From NCBI GenBank assembly GCA_009192285.1, contig WBVU01000005.1, forward strand, positions 3,056,731 through 3,120,730: DNA of 64,000 nt, written 5' to 3'. The DNA comes from Morchella semilibera (taxonomy: Eukaryota; Ascomycota; Pezizomycetes; Pezizales; Morchellaceae). Below, in pieces: positions 21,240 through 33,732 of this stretch. Positions within the stretch are counted from its first letter, which is position 1. Every line of letters begins with the position of its first letter. Position numbers and translations under genes: made by a program. Under the pieces are notes generated by a model. That model worked only from the letters and a program-made list of their open reading frames with translations, ran no database searches and was not told the origin of the DNA.

Positions 21240-22129
21240 GAGATCACGGTAAATAAATCATTACTTTTGTTTAGTGTGGGTTTGGGTTTTCATGCACAAG
21301 TATCATTGACACTGACTGACTACATCATACTAACGAACTAGCGAGGTTTTTTTTTCTTTGATTCACATACCACACAAAAAAAAATCAGTAATCCCAATAT
21401 TACATAAATACATAAAAACAGTAACGCCCATAATGCTATCTTCCTCCGCCCATCCCACGTCCTCCCAAAAAGAAACCGAAGAGAGAAAAGGAAAGGAGAA
21501 AAAAGGTAACCCGCAGTATAAACAGGAAAAAGAAAGGGACCAAAAAAGATAAAAAATAAAAAATTGGAGTAAGTGATAGAAGAACCCTTCCTTTCCCTAA
21601 AGAATAAAGAAGGAAAAGAGAGAGAAAAGGGGTCAGCAACCCCGCACAAAAGCAAAGCGTATGATACAAGAAAGCGACAAAAGCGTAAATACGGGCGGCA
21701 TAGCAGGTATCCTAGGTGTCGTGAAATTATAGTAGCGAAGGTATATATGTCTCCAGACAACAATGGAGACGGAAGCAAAGAGAAGGGAAAAAAAAGATGG
21801 ATAAGGTGCTGGCAAAAATAAGACCTGAGATCCAAGCGTTAAATGATATGGAAAAATGGAAAAAAGGAAACAGTCGCTATTGAGCCGATAAGATAGCGAG
21901 CGATGGACAGGGGAGAAAGAAAAAGTAGATAGAGGGAAGAGGGATATAAAAATGGTAAGCAATATAAATGTAGAAAAATCATGAGGAGGCAATGCATCAT
22001 CAGCAATCATTTATTCTAGATTAGCTCGTCTCATCGGAAGCCCGGAAATATCACGCTCAACGCTCGTTTCCCTAGAACGATCAAGGCAACAGGTCAACAA
22101 CAAGATTCACCTACTTCACACATGAGCCG
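21240..22129. other. Convergent 3' ends of RMI1 and RING gene
   Basis: Purine-rich low-complexity DNA (many AGAAAA and GGAAAA runs) lies between two convergent genes. It probably holds both 3' UTRs. The 165-codon minus-strand frame at 21338-21835 is Phe/Leu/Ser-rich only because of this bias and is not credited. Confidence 0.6.
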
Positions 22130-23799
22130 CTATATCGTATCCGGGCACCTACATTTAGGCCTCGCATTCACCTCGGCAATCTCCTCTTCATGCGACGGCG
22201 GCGACGGCGTCGTCGTCGTCGTCGTCGTCTGTGTCATCACAGCCTGCACCCTCCTCGGTATCGGCGGCGTCGTCATCGTCTCCCTCATTTCCACCACCGG
22301 GGGCACCCCCGGTTCCACACTCCTACCCCTCCACCATCCCCACCACCTTCCATGGCCGCCCTCCCCACCCCCCGTATCCACGCGCGCCCTAATCCTCCTA
22401 AGATTCCTCTCCCTGCGGACGGTTGCGTTCGTCAGCGTGGTAGGAACATACCCCTGCGGTAGCGCCGACGTTTTACACAGCGGACACAGCGACGACTGCG
22501 TCTCGAGGAATGGGTCGATACACTCCGGATGAAACACATGCAAGCATGGCAACTCCCTCACCAGCGTAGTCCCGTGTACAAAGTCATCTAGGCAGATGGG
22601 GCACTGTGTCTGCGCGTAACCACGCTGCAACGTCGTATCGAGATGGCGGTAGCGGCGAGATGCGGAGAACAGGACCGGCTGGGGGGCAGCGGGGGGTCGG
22701 GAGCTGCGAAGCGGCGGGATGTGGTAGAGCCAGAGGTGGAAGAAGGAGACTCGGAGACGTAGACGCGGATGGGGAATTGGTCGAGTATCTTGCGGGGGAC
22801 AGAGAGCCGCTTGATGCCGAGGGCTTCGAGGTCTACTTGGCCGGCGGCGACGCGGCGGCGGAGGCGCTGTCGGTGCTGGTACTGGAGCCAATGCATGCTG
22901 AGGGACGTGAGACCGACGATGACGATGAGGACTGCTAGGACTACCAGGAGGAACAGCCATAGGCCAGGTAGCTGGTTCCGCTGGCCTATCATCAATTAGT
23001 AACCGTACCGTAGAGCACTACATATATCTAGCTAGCTGGTAGAAGAGAGGGGGGGGGGGCTCATACCGGTATTAACCTCCATATAGACGCGCGCATAATC
23101 ACTCGAGTTATAATATGCTGTCAAATTCCTGGCCTCCCACGCATCACTCATATTCCCTGAATACTCCGCAACCTTATCCATGAGCGGTATGCCGTCACTT
23201 CCCGTGATGGCATACACCGGGAAGTCGACATCCCTATACTCGACACCCCCCCACACCTCATTGATCCTACCCGGTATAGTCTCATCTGCCTGGTTCGTGG
23301 TGAAGAACACGAAACCCTTGACACTCGACGTCTCCCGCCTAGCCGCGGCCAGGAATAGCGCGCTGCAGTTGCCCGATATCCACGGCGCGTAGCCGATGAG
23401 GTCGTAATTTGCGTTTGGTAGGTCGTCTTTGTGCGTTACATTTGCGGGGAGGAGCGAGAGGTCGGGGCAGGAGGAGGTCTCGTTGACGAGGGGGACGTAG
23501 AGGAGGCCACTGATGTCGTCGCCGCGGGAGGCGGCACCCGTGTAGAGGGTTACGATACCGGTGGCGATGTCAGTTGCGAAGGTAAGGTTGCCCTAGGGAG
23601 TAGTAGGTGCGAGGTCAGCGGGGTGGGGTTGGCCAGAGGGGTGTATGTGTGTAGAGAGCCTTTAAGGTGGAGGGGAGGGGGGGGGGGACGGACATTGACG
23701 CGGGGGATCTCGGCGAGGTGTTCAGGGCTGGAAGATTGCGGGTTGGGAAGAATGAGGACGGAAGCGTGGAGACTGTCCGCGGCTGTGGAAGGGGCATTT
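22130..23799 (-). CDS. PA-TM-RING type E3 ubiquitin ligase (5' end unresolved)
   Basis: Likely a vacuolar/endosomal membrane ubiquitin ligase with a lumenal protease-associated domain. Supported exons: about 23693-23799 (ADSLHASVLILPNPQ), 23067-23592 (lumenal PA region with at least seven N-x-S/T sites such as NLTF, NETS, NVTH, NSSD), 22759-22985 and 22130-22678. The third carries one membrane helix (LWLFLLVVLAVLIVIVGL) and then the cytosolic motif VDLEALGIKRLSVPR. The last carries a RING-H2 finger, CPICLDD through LCPLC, with the H-x-F-H-x2-C core PCLHVFHPECI. The intron 22986-23066 is canonical. Between membrane and RING exons the frame changes; an 80-nt intron 22679-22758 is phase-correct but has a weak GTCTCC donor. 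The donor near 23690 is also weak. The signal peptide should lie upstream of 23799 but I could not place it. Confidence 0.75.
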
Positions 23800-26700
23800 C
23801 TGTGTATTAGCGCCAAGAAACAAGCTTTTGGTCAAAAAGACCCTGCGAATGGATGGATTGAGGAGATATGAAAGGTAGCACTCACACATGACAGGGAATT
23901 TACGTGCGGCTCAAAGAGCCTCGCCTTCAGGGCTTGGGGCCAAAAGTAAGCAGGTAATCTCAGCTACGACTGCAGCTGAATGACTGATCCTGACTGACAG
24001 CCTGCCGGCTACTTCGGACAATGATATGATCCGGCCCGAACTGCAACAACGACGACGACGTCGAACACTTGTGTGCCTGTCTCTCTCACTGTCCAGGCAA
24101 CACAAAACACACCGTTAAGCTTTTGTGTATTGGTAGTAGTGGTGGTAGTAGCAGTAGTAGATAGTTGGATATGTAAGTAGGTATGTAGCGTAGGTAGGTG
24201 GTGTTCGTTTGTTCACGGAACAGAGAAGAAAAGAAAAGAAGAAGCAGAAGAGAAGAAAAGGTTGTGTAGTATGTATATGTAACGGTCGGGAATGAGGTTA
24301 TGTATGTGAGTAGGTGTATGTGCGTGAGTGAGTGAGTGAGGTGGGGTGCTTGGACAAGGAGCCGCGCCGTAAATTGTCTGGCCTTGTAGTACTTTGCTGA
24401 TCTGGGATCCGTGACTGGCTGACAAGAAAGCTACACTTCTTCCCACCACGGATCGAGGCTGACGCTTCAATTCGTTATGAGAGCGGCCGGTCTAGAAGCG
24501 AGACAGTCAGTTAAGTGGAGGTACGTTGAGGGGTGGTGGTGGTGGTGGTGATGGTGATAGTGATGATGATGGGTGATGATGATGATGATGATGATGATTG
24601 TAGAAAAGTATGAAAATGTATGTAGCCTTGCTCTGATCCCCTCAGCTCCCAGGATCGGAGAGGTCGAGTAGTATTGTATGCGTACATGTATGTATGTAGG
24701 GGCTTGGACGCGTATGGTGGCTGTCTTAGTGGTCAATTCTGTCTATACCCGAATGAATGTTTTTTTTTTCTTCTTTTCCCCTCCATTCCTCTCTCTCTCT
24801 CTCTCTCTCCTCCCCTTGTAATTGTGCTCTCTGTTCCCCTCGGCAACCTTATCCTTTCCGCTGTGATGGTAGTGGTGGTAGTGGTTGGTGATAGGCGGAG
24901 GGAATGGACTGTTTCTAGGGTCCTACCTGCGTCAGTCAGTCAAAGACCTGGCCTGTACGTCTTCTGTAACGTTAATCTCAAGACAGCCGCCTACATGAAT
25001 GAAGCCTAGTCTATTAATTCCGGGCCTCACTCGCTCGGGATTTCTCTTTTTATGGAGGTAGCCGTAGAGTGTATATAGGGCCGTACTGGTAAAGTAGAGG
25101 TACTTGTATATGTGTAGATGCTACATATTAGAGTGCCATACATGCGCATAAATACATGTAGATGCTCCACTACCTGACATCTCTCTCGACACCTACAAAC
25201 CCATACGTAATATCTCCACCATGCGCGCTCACATTGTGCTGGTGGTGGTGCAGCTGCTGCTATGTCCATCCAGGACTAGGGAGGCCAGTCTCTCTTACTT
25301 TCTCTCCCAGTCCCAGTAAAAAAAAAAGATCCCCACCTTTCGACTACTCTAGCTAGCTTTCCTTCTTTCCCTCGTTTCAAATCCTCCGGGTAACTCGGCC
25401 TTTTCCGCCAGACAAGATCATTATACATACAAGACAGGACAGACATACAGCCACAGGACGACGTGATCCCTTGCCTTACGCCAAAGCGAGCGTCCCTGGT
25501 ATGTTCGTGACACTTGAGACACTGGTAACTGGGACTGGCTTAGCTGCCGAGCGGATCCAGGGAGATCTCTACTTGGCAACGCTTGGCTCAACAACAACCG
25601 AAGCTGTCTTGTCTGTCTCGTCTGTACGAGGGACGGGGGCGCTTCATCACCTTCCGAACTTAGTAAGGAGCTAGAGGCCGAGTTGCTATTCCATCATTTT
25701 TTCCCCCCCATCTTGATGTCTTGATGTGGGAACCGAGTCGTCTTGGAAAATTAAAGCTCTTCTTTTGCCATGTCTTGTCTTGCCTCACTCAGACAACGAT
25801 CAGATGTGTTGAATGGGCCCCCCCCCTACCTAGTCGACGTCAGTATTGCCGATTTTTCCGCATTTCAGACACAATGTGACATGACCCTCCCATGTATTCA
25901 ACATGTATCGGAGGGGCCAAAAATATAATAATTAAATAAAAATAAATGCATAGCCTCACCTCGAGACTATCATTTCCAGATGCTTCTAGTTCTTTCTTGT
26001 TTGCAAATATATATATATTCATAGATCGAATTCTATCCGCACCCCCGCATCTCAAAGGAATTTTCCCGAAGGAATCTGCCTGAAAGCAAATGTGTGGATC
26101 ATGGAGTATCACTCTGTGCGTGCATGCTTAAGCACTCGCAGTGCTGCAACAGTCACAGACTCACAGCTCTGCAACCACCTATACGCTCTCGCACATAAGA
26201 AGAAAAATATAACCATTCGGATCAACCCCGATTTTTTTAGGCGCAGCTGCCACCTCTGCGTCAAGGAACTGCACTTTCCCTGCACCGCGAAAAAGGGAAC
26301 CACTCTCGAGCCTGGAGCACTAACCTCACATAAAATCTTTACCGCCAGAATTTTCCACCGCCAGTGTTGCTGCAAGTTATCAGCATCAGCTGGCCATGGT
26401 GTTTGTTGTCCGACGGATGCGGCTAGATAATAGATAGGATCGGTGTGCCGGTGCCGGCCGCCCGGCTCCGAATTTCCCGCGGATCAGTCGAGGGACGAGG
26501 GAGGGTGGTATAAAAGAAGGGAAAAAAGAAGGGAAAGTGTGTGGTGGTTTTGGACGCCCCCCATTCACTGTTCCACGGAGATTGGTGAAGGCTAGATTGA
26601 GGAGTAACAAGCTTTTTGGTTTGCTCACAGTATGTGTAAACCACATCTTACACCACTCTGATATGGCATCGATGATGCCTGCTGGCTGGAATGTCAAGGT

Positions 26701-29245
26701 ATGCGTCCGACGGGTAACCAAATCCCCAATTGTGCGCAATTAGAGGCGCAGATCGGGGCCTGAGAGCACAAAATCAAGCCTTGCATGTAGAACTAGCTCT
26801 GCAACTACTAGCTCTCGTCGTCTTTGGGGTTTCTTGCACTCTCACGGCCACATGTCCGAGTCAAATCCTCTTCCCCTCACACCAAAAAGTGCTTCGAAAA
26901 AGCTTAACCAGCAGCAACTAACGCCCCAACGTCCTAGGTGCAGCAGAGAAAGCTTGTCCCATCTTGGCAGCTAAACAGCGAGAAAAGAAGTCTCTGGCAC
27001 CGGCTTCGGCTACGTTTTCCGTAGATTGAATGGCGTGAATTGCTGAGATGTACCCTAGATAATCCAAGGCCACCAAAAATGGGGCTCAACATTGGGGAGG
27101 TAGGATTTCTTCCGGGGGAATTCTGCAAAGATTAGCGGGTTATTATGGACGCATCTATGGTGGGATCGAGTTCGCTAGTTGAACCCCAGTTCGCAGCGAT
27201 GATTATCGGGCTTTTATAAAACTGTGGGATTCTTGCTCTTGCACCCCCGCCTTCCTCTAATGGGAGATCGAAGGCACTTAGTTGGGCAAGTTTATTGTTT
27301 GCTTTGCCCGATATAGCCCAGTTCGATTAGAAAAATAACGATACCCGCCGAGCCCGGCGTAATGACATATAAGTGCAACTCGTTCCTGTATCCCTAGTAG
27401 GAAAGCTATGTACTTAGACCACCTTCTAGGCCAGTATCATAAATTCCGGATACCGCGCTCCAGAATGCCTAGTGAATGTAAACAAATGGGACTCTTTCCC
27501 TTCACTCCACGTGTTAGGCACAAATCCTCCCCCTCCTGCATCTCCGGGCACCATCGAGGGAGGGGTAGTGGCGGTGTATCTATGATGAGATGAAATAGTT
27601 CAAGCGCATTGGTTATGTTTTGGGCATTTCGGGGCCTTGATTACCCGTTTCCCGTGGTGTGATTATGCCCTCTTCACCTTACTATTCATGGTGAACTCAC
27701 TGAAGTGGGGACGTACTAGTCCCGTCGTGAGTTACTGCAGAAAGAGTAGATAGTAGTATGATGAGGCATTTTGTGCTGGAAGGACCTGATCCAATGCCTA
27801 TAGGTCGGATCTAGTATTGTTGGTAGAGAATGTTTTCAACGAAGGGAATGATCTGCCCTATGGCAGCCCTCCTAGTAGAAATTGTGGCGTGATAAGTAGA
27901 GGAGGGGACGAGGAGGGAAGGCGAGAGAGTGCAGGAACGGGTTCGGAGCGAGCGCGCGCGCGAGCTTCGAATGCCCACACACCTTCTTCCCTAAATTAAT
28001 GAACTAAACAAAAAAAAACCCCGACTGTAGCTAGCGCCGCAGCAATGTATGAAGTATAAATAAATAAATTTATAGCGCTGCAGCACCTTGTCGAGTGATA
28101 TATTATGATTGAGACTGAATCATATAGCTAGCCTCTATATAATACTTCCACTATTTCCGGGTGGATCTGGTATACCTGGCAGAGAATTCTTTGGAGCGAT
28201 TGGGGGGCTGTAGAAAGTTTGAACCCAACAATCCTGAGAAATGACAATCACAGATTATCACTCGTTATAACTAGGATTTGTTAATTGATACATGCATGCA
28301 ACCCTTAAATCGTTAATTGTATGCACGGTCAGGATGAACTGAGATGGCAGTGACTTAACTGCGGGTGTTTGTAAGCTAATAAGAAAGAAAAACCCAGTGC
28401 CAGATTTGATTTATCTATTCATAACACTGTCCTGGGGTGGGTTCGGGCCGGTGCTCGCTTCAAGCCTCTATGGATTCTAGATGAAAGTCTCGGAGGTTGA
28501 AAGACGATGTATTACTTGCCGTTGAAGCTAGATGGAACCTACTTATATATAGCAGTTAGCAAAGAAAGAAAGAAATGGCACCAGTTGGCCCATGGGCTAA
28601 TAAGCATACGTGACCTCTAGACTGTGTCATGTTGGTGAACGATTAGGGTTTGGAGCAGCAGCTTGGCGCGCGCTGGCCCTCAAGTATCACCTCCGGGGCC
28701 AGTCCCACCCACGACAATACATGTAGGTACATGTACATAGCATCATGCAGCACTGGCCCACTGAGAAAGCACATGTATCTATGCTTAAAATTCTGGTCCA
28801 CGTTGAGATGAGAGCAGATTCTTCCGCTGTTCTCATGTATGGAGCAGCTCCATTTTCCGGTAACCTGATTGGTGCCGATCTCAAAGTCTGCTAATCAGTC
28901 TGTTTACGCAAAGTCTCTACAAGAATTGATGGCTGCCATTTCCATTTATTACAGTGGTGGAGGGAGAATATTATGGGCATTGCAACCATATTGGAGGCCA
29001 GTAGCCAGAATTAGCTGAGGAATGAGGGTGGGTTATTATTCGATGCATTAGGGTTTCATAAGTCTCAGCACCAGCTCATGAACGGATTCTACATACATGG
29101 ACTAGGTGGTATGCAATTCAGCTGCTGCTGTTAGAGACCGTCATTCAGAACACGCACTCTCACTCGAATCTTCGGGATTTCTACACACAATTTTCTCGAT
29201 TAATTTTCATGAATGCTGCCTATTGCCTTTAAACTTAATAATAAT
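23800..29245. other. Promoter of RING gene and long gene-free stretch
   Basis: A possible upstream exon of the RING gene ends at a GTGAGT donor near 23885 on the minus strand, but no start codon could be tied to it. Further right are microsatellites, TACATGTA copies at 24683, 25153, 28718 and 28728, and no recognisable gene. A 67-codon frame at 25471-25674 has no family match that I know. Confidence 0.5.
24531..24599. repeat. GGT/GAT triplet microsatellite
   Basis: Tandem GGT repeats grade into GAT repeats, giving an imperfect trinucleotide microsatellite in intergenic DNA. A (TC)n tract follows near 24788-24807. Confidence 0.8.
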
Positions 29246-30447
29246 CTATATTTTAATTTCCATTACCAATGCTGCCACACTCCGTGGATCCCCAAACTCA
29301 AACGTATCAAAACCCAGACCCAAGCCACCCAGGTACGACATATACTTCGGCATACTACCCGCCAACCCCATCCTAAAATACTGATGATACGCGACTCCGA
29401 TTGCCTCGGCAGAGATCTTGCCATTATTGTAGTTTTGGCCTCTTGAAATTGAGCTAAACACCGTCCACACCTCTCCGTTCCCGGGACGAACGATTCTTTC
29501 CTCCCAGGGCACGTCCTCGTCCCCGTTGCATGTGGCCCAGTACTCCCGCCCCGCAATCAAGCGGGTGCTATTGTGTGTAAGGAAGTTTGTCTCTAAGTCG
29601 CCAGTTTTTCCCTGGATGAGCGCGGTGAGACCCATATAGCTGACGGCCCGTAGCGTACCCATTGGGTGGCCCTAATCCCTTCCCATCTCCGTAACCTAGC
29701 CGTAGTAGTCCGGCTTCGCGCTAATTTGGATAGAGATGGCGTGTCTAGTGTGATATCTGGGTTGTCGCCCACTGTGGCCTCATCTTCCGTGAATACAGCC
29801 AGCATCATCACCGCGGGGTTTCCGTATGCGCCTTGGTTCATAAAGAATGTGGCACTCGTCAAGCCATCACTACTAGTCCATAGCTATGCGCGGATACGCG
29901 CGAACATAGCGAGGTAATTGACTACATCTATAGCCATCTAGCATAGGGCATGCGCGGAGAATCTCGGCGGCGGCAGTCATATATGTGATTCCCCCGCCAC
30001 CTTGGATGTGTTCATTGAGGTAGTTGAGCGTTGTGGACCATGCAAGGATCACGGTGAGAGACTTGTCGAGTAGGTGATATTGCCGGTGGCATATCAGCCT
30101 AGAGTCATGATATAGGCGGCTTCACCATTAGTCTGGAGAGGGATGTTATTGCCGTCTTCGTCGCTCTAGTTGACCTCTTCGTAGGGCCCGCTTGTAGTCT
30201 AAGCTGTAGTGCCCATAAAGCTGGTTTTGGGGATGACGCTATCAAATGCGTTAGTGAAGGGGGAGAGGCCAGCAGAGATTTGAGACTGGATGTGGCCGAG
30301 AGAGGCGCACGAGTGGTAGATTCCAGGGTGGGTAAAACCATTGGAGGTGGTTTCGGTGCAGGTTGGGAGCGAGGCGCGGCGGGTGAGGAAGTGGCGGAAG
30401 CCAGCACTGGATGGAAGGAATATAGGGGGGGTGCGGCGGAGGACCAT
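29246..30447 (-). pseudogene. Decayed alginate-lyase-superfamily gene
   Basis: Translation in pieces gives blocks typical of the fungal alginate-lyase (PF05426-like) fold: FTHPGIYHSCASL, DEDGNNIPLQTNGEAAYIMT, ILAWSTTLNYLNEHIQGGGG, FFMNQGAYGNPAVMML, the RD-GH motif region and GREYWATCNGDEDVPWEER. The last block, ending in VAYHQYFRMGL, is in a 139-codon open stretch (29246-29662). The parts lie in the right order over 1.2 kb but are broken by at least four in-frame stops (for example 30199-30201 and 30166-30168 TAG, 30094-30096 TGA) and two or more frame changes. TAG stops stand where Gln or Trp would be expected, consistent with C-to-T change. It is probably a dead secreted polysaccharide lyase. 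Substrate unknown. Confidence 0.6.
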
Positions 30448-31666
30448 TATGAATGGATATAGGGTTGATGATTGGAAGGGTTGTTGTTACGGATTTATAG
30501 GAGTATCATATAGAATTTTTGGGGAGCTAGAACAGAAGCATGTAGATCCGTAAATGCTCAACATAGTCCATGGCCTCGGTCCTTATATTAATTGGTGTTA
30601 TTGCAACTCATATTGGAAGATATCGGGATTCTAGTAACCTAGTAGGCCAGGTATAATTATAAGTATTGCAGATAATACCTGGGAGTAGAGTTCAATATCT
30701 ACTAAATATTTGACGGCAAAATTCTCCGAGAGGTTCCGTTCTAGCGGACTACATACGCAGCGGAGGATATGTGGTAAAGAACCGGGTTTGGCCGGCGCTG
30801 GTCTTTGGTGAGAATTGGATGGTGCTGCATCCACGTGATTCCTTTAGGAATTCTTCATGGCTTTAAAAGAAAGAAAACCATCGGTAAAGGCTATCGTGTA
30901 GCAAGAGTGCTACCTCATAAACCGCATGTACAGGCAGTTAAATGGAGTTTCTATGAAATTGTCAAAGAGTTGAAACGATTTTGTGGGTGGTTATTGATCA
31001 ATACCGAAATATAGTCGGCGCCCTCCTGCCCCGACAGTGATATAGCTAGAACTATGAGGAGTTCATATATGTAGCACTTGCTAATTGGGTTGTGGGTGAT
31101 AGTAGTCTGTGTCAGCGCTCCCAATTCCTATTTGAGTAGTAAGGTTTGAGTATGTTAGTAATAGGTTACCTTAATCTTAGATTTTAGACAGTCATCGGCC
31201 ATTAATTGGCGAAGACATCCAGACCGCTAATTAATAACCGAAGCCTCGGGGCAATGATCATCACCTCACCCTGTAGCAAAGCTGACACCCCAATAGATCG
31301 ACCCTATACCTTGACCGCCCCCCCCCCCCCAAAAAAAAAAAAGGAAAGAAAAAACTACTAGCTTGAATCTCTTATCTCAAGCCTAGAGGTAGTTAAACGC
31401 GAAGGTTAGAGAGTACCAACCCAGAGTTTGGATCTATTACTAGTAGCTAATTTCCACCATGTATATAAATGACTGGTTCTTGTACCTTGGATTTGCGGGA
31501 TTACTTAGGCCAGATTAATCGGCTCGTCGATCTTACATGCACAGCTATGTCATATGCGGGGCGCAACTACAAGCCCGGAACAACCCCGACGGCCACCCCG
31601 GATCCTAGAGAACGTAGCTTGGGCCGGGATCACGGAGCTCTTAGATGTAGGAAACGGGGCATAGTA

Positions 31667-31888
31667 TGTCCTAGGCGTATGAGACAGTTCACGAAATCTC
31701 TCTCATGCATGAAAGTCATGTAATCTCCGATTTTGCTGTAAAATATGTGCTGCATTACCAGTCTTGAAACCACTTGTGAAATGCCATAAACTCCGCTGGA
31801 TGCTGCTTTATTCTAATCAATCACTTCCTACAAAAGCAACGCTAATGCATGAGAGAGATTTCGTGAGCTGTCTCATACGCCCAAGACA
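31667..31888. mobile_element. 222-bp inverted-repeat element, TA-flanked
   Basis: A 34-base inverted repeat with a single mismatch (31676-31709 against 31847-31880; core ACGAAATCTCTCTCATGCA) lies within longer, weaker terminal repeats of about 50 bases. TA flanks at 31665-31666 and 31889-31890. The interior does not code. It is consistent with a MITE. Confidence 0.5.
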
Positions 31889-33004
31889 TACAAGCAATCT
31901 TTTCTGCGTCGAGGGCATTCGGAGAAGGGCCTACTATGGTCGAGTGATATATTGTGATTGATGAACTTCTGGGATCCGGATTGCAATTATAGTAATGTTC
32001 AGTCCGCTGCAAAGCTCGAGAATTCATATAATACTAGAACTGGGTTCTATAACGGGCCTCCATCGATTGCAACGAGGGCCCAGCATACTAAATTGACCAC
32101 CCTCTACTGTTACTAGTTGGCAACAGAATATTAGCGCGACCTTTCCTATAGCGTTAAATTGTAGAGCAGTAAGCGCCAAGACATTAATCTGCTGCGGCTA
32201 CTAAAAGGTTGTCACTTGTAAGAATAAATTTCAGTTACTGGTTTTGGTATTAACACGGACCAGGTCGCGAATTTGACAATTCATCCTTCAAAGAGATACG
32301 TATCTCCGAGCAAGAACCCGTTCGGAAATCCAACTATGATAATGAAGATCTAGCCCAATCTTTGGAGATTTGTCCGGCCGGAAGAATAAGTGTTTTTCTC
32401 CTAAGGTCATAAGTTAGCTATCTGAGTTAATAGTGACTTCCTATCGATCTCATGCTACCTTAAGGTTCATTCTTGCTTTTGTTAACATCCTGTCCCATAT
32501 GAGCCCATTCTTTGTTAACCCGGGCCCGAGGAACCCAAGGCATAAACTCCTCTCCAGCGGAACATCAAGATTTTGATTCTTTGAATTTCAGTACTACATT
32601 AGTTGATTGACCTACAGGTTTTCCGATGCCTTAGATCTTGATCCAATATGGTTGACTGATAGGAACCGATGGTGCCCCTTCATGCCATTATTACCTACAA
32701 CAGTCCGAGACAGGATATACATACCTGGACTACACGTGTATAGCCTTCAAGATGGATTCAAACTTGACTCCCTTTGATAAGCCCCGAGTTGAATATGCGC
32801 TAGGTGGTTTAGTAAAATCATGGTAGAATTTAGGAGGGACCCTTCACGGAAAGAGCCACAACGTACCTTATAAGCTAATACATACACGTAACCGTTAACT
32901 GCATGTAGCCTCGTTCTCTAGGAGGGGGCAGGAGACGGGGGGGTGGGCGAGGACAGCGTCTTGGTGCTAAGGCTAGGTTTCTGTTGTCACAATAACGTGC
33001 CCGT

Positions 33005-33063
33005 CCCGTCCCCGTCCCCGTCCCCCCGTCCCCCATCCCCCATCCCCCATCCCCCATCCCCTC
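33005..33063 (-). repeat. CCCCGT/CCCCAT repeat, quadruplex potential on the minus strand
   Basis: Tandem GTCCCC units followed by CATCCCC units give seven or more runs of at least four C. The minus strand can form G-quadruplexes and the plus strand i-motifs. It is not telomeric (no TTAGGG). Confidence 0.6.
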
Positions 33064-33732
33064 CCATACGACCAGGTTCAAGACCTCCAGAGCCATACCA
33101 AGACTGCTTTCTGGTATATCAGCACAACCCACACATCATCTATAACCAACCAACCGCAGATGATCGACCCTCCGTAGATCTCATCACATGTTGGGACGGG
33201 ATTTAACTAAGGCTTATTAGAGGAAAAATTGACTGTTCTATTGCTCGGGGGGGCTGCCTCTGCCTAAGTTTGATAACATTGAGAAACATCTACTATCTCA
33301 GTCACTTGGGCCTACGGGTTGCATGCGTGTACGAAGCATCAATCTGTCACTTTGTCGATAGAGTCACAAAACATCACTCGCCAACTCAGCTCGTTACTTC
33401 ATCACAACTAAAGCCCCACTAGGTAAGAAACTAATAATCATGTAGTCATTTTTTTTTGTTCCATTCCCATATACTCCAATCCTTTTGCTCCAAAAAGGTT
33501 TATACACTACAAAGATTTCTGAAAGTACAACGGTTAAGAGCAACATAAATGGGGGCCTGGGTGAGAGAGCTAAAGGGGGGTAGATAACCCGCCCGACCAG
33601 TTGAAAGTCCTCATACAAACCAATTTTTTAACGAAAAACTATCCAGCATCTACCACCCAAGAAGTAAAGGAAACAAGGAGACCCATAACTGTTACACTGA
33701 TACATTGGTAGGAAACAAGGACATTTGGTTCG

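Larger units (their letters stand above)
30448..33732. other. Gene-free stretch
   Basis: Holds an inverted-repeat element (31667-31888), a C13-A12 homopolymer junction (31318-31342), a C-rich repeat (33005-33063) and a string GTCGAGTGATATATT near 31939 that also occurs near 28092. No gene is supportable. Confidence 0.5.

Noticed and set aside
21338-21835. 165-codon minus-strand frame rich in Phe and Leu
   Set aside because: It is an artefact of purine-rich DNA between convergent genes; no start context or domain.
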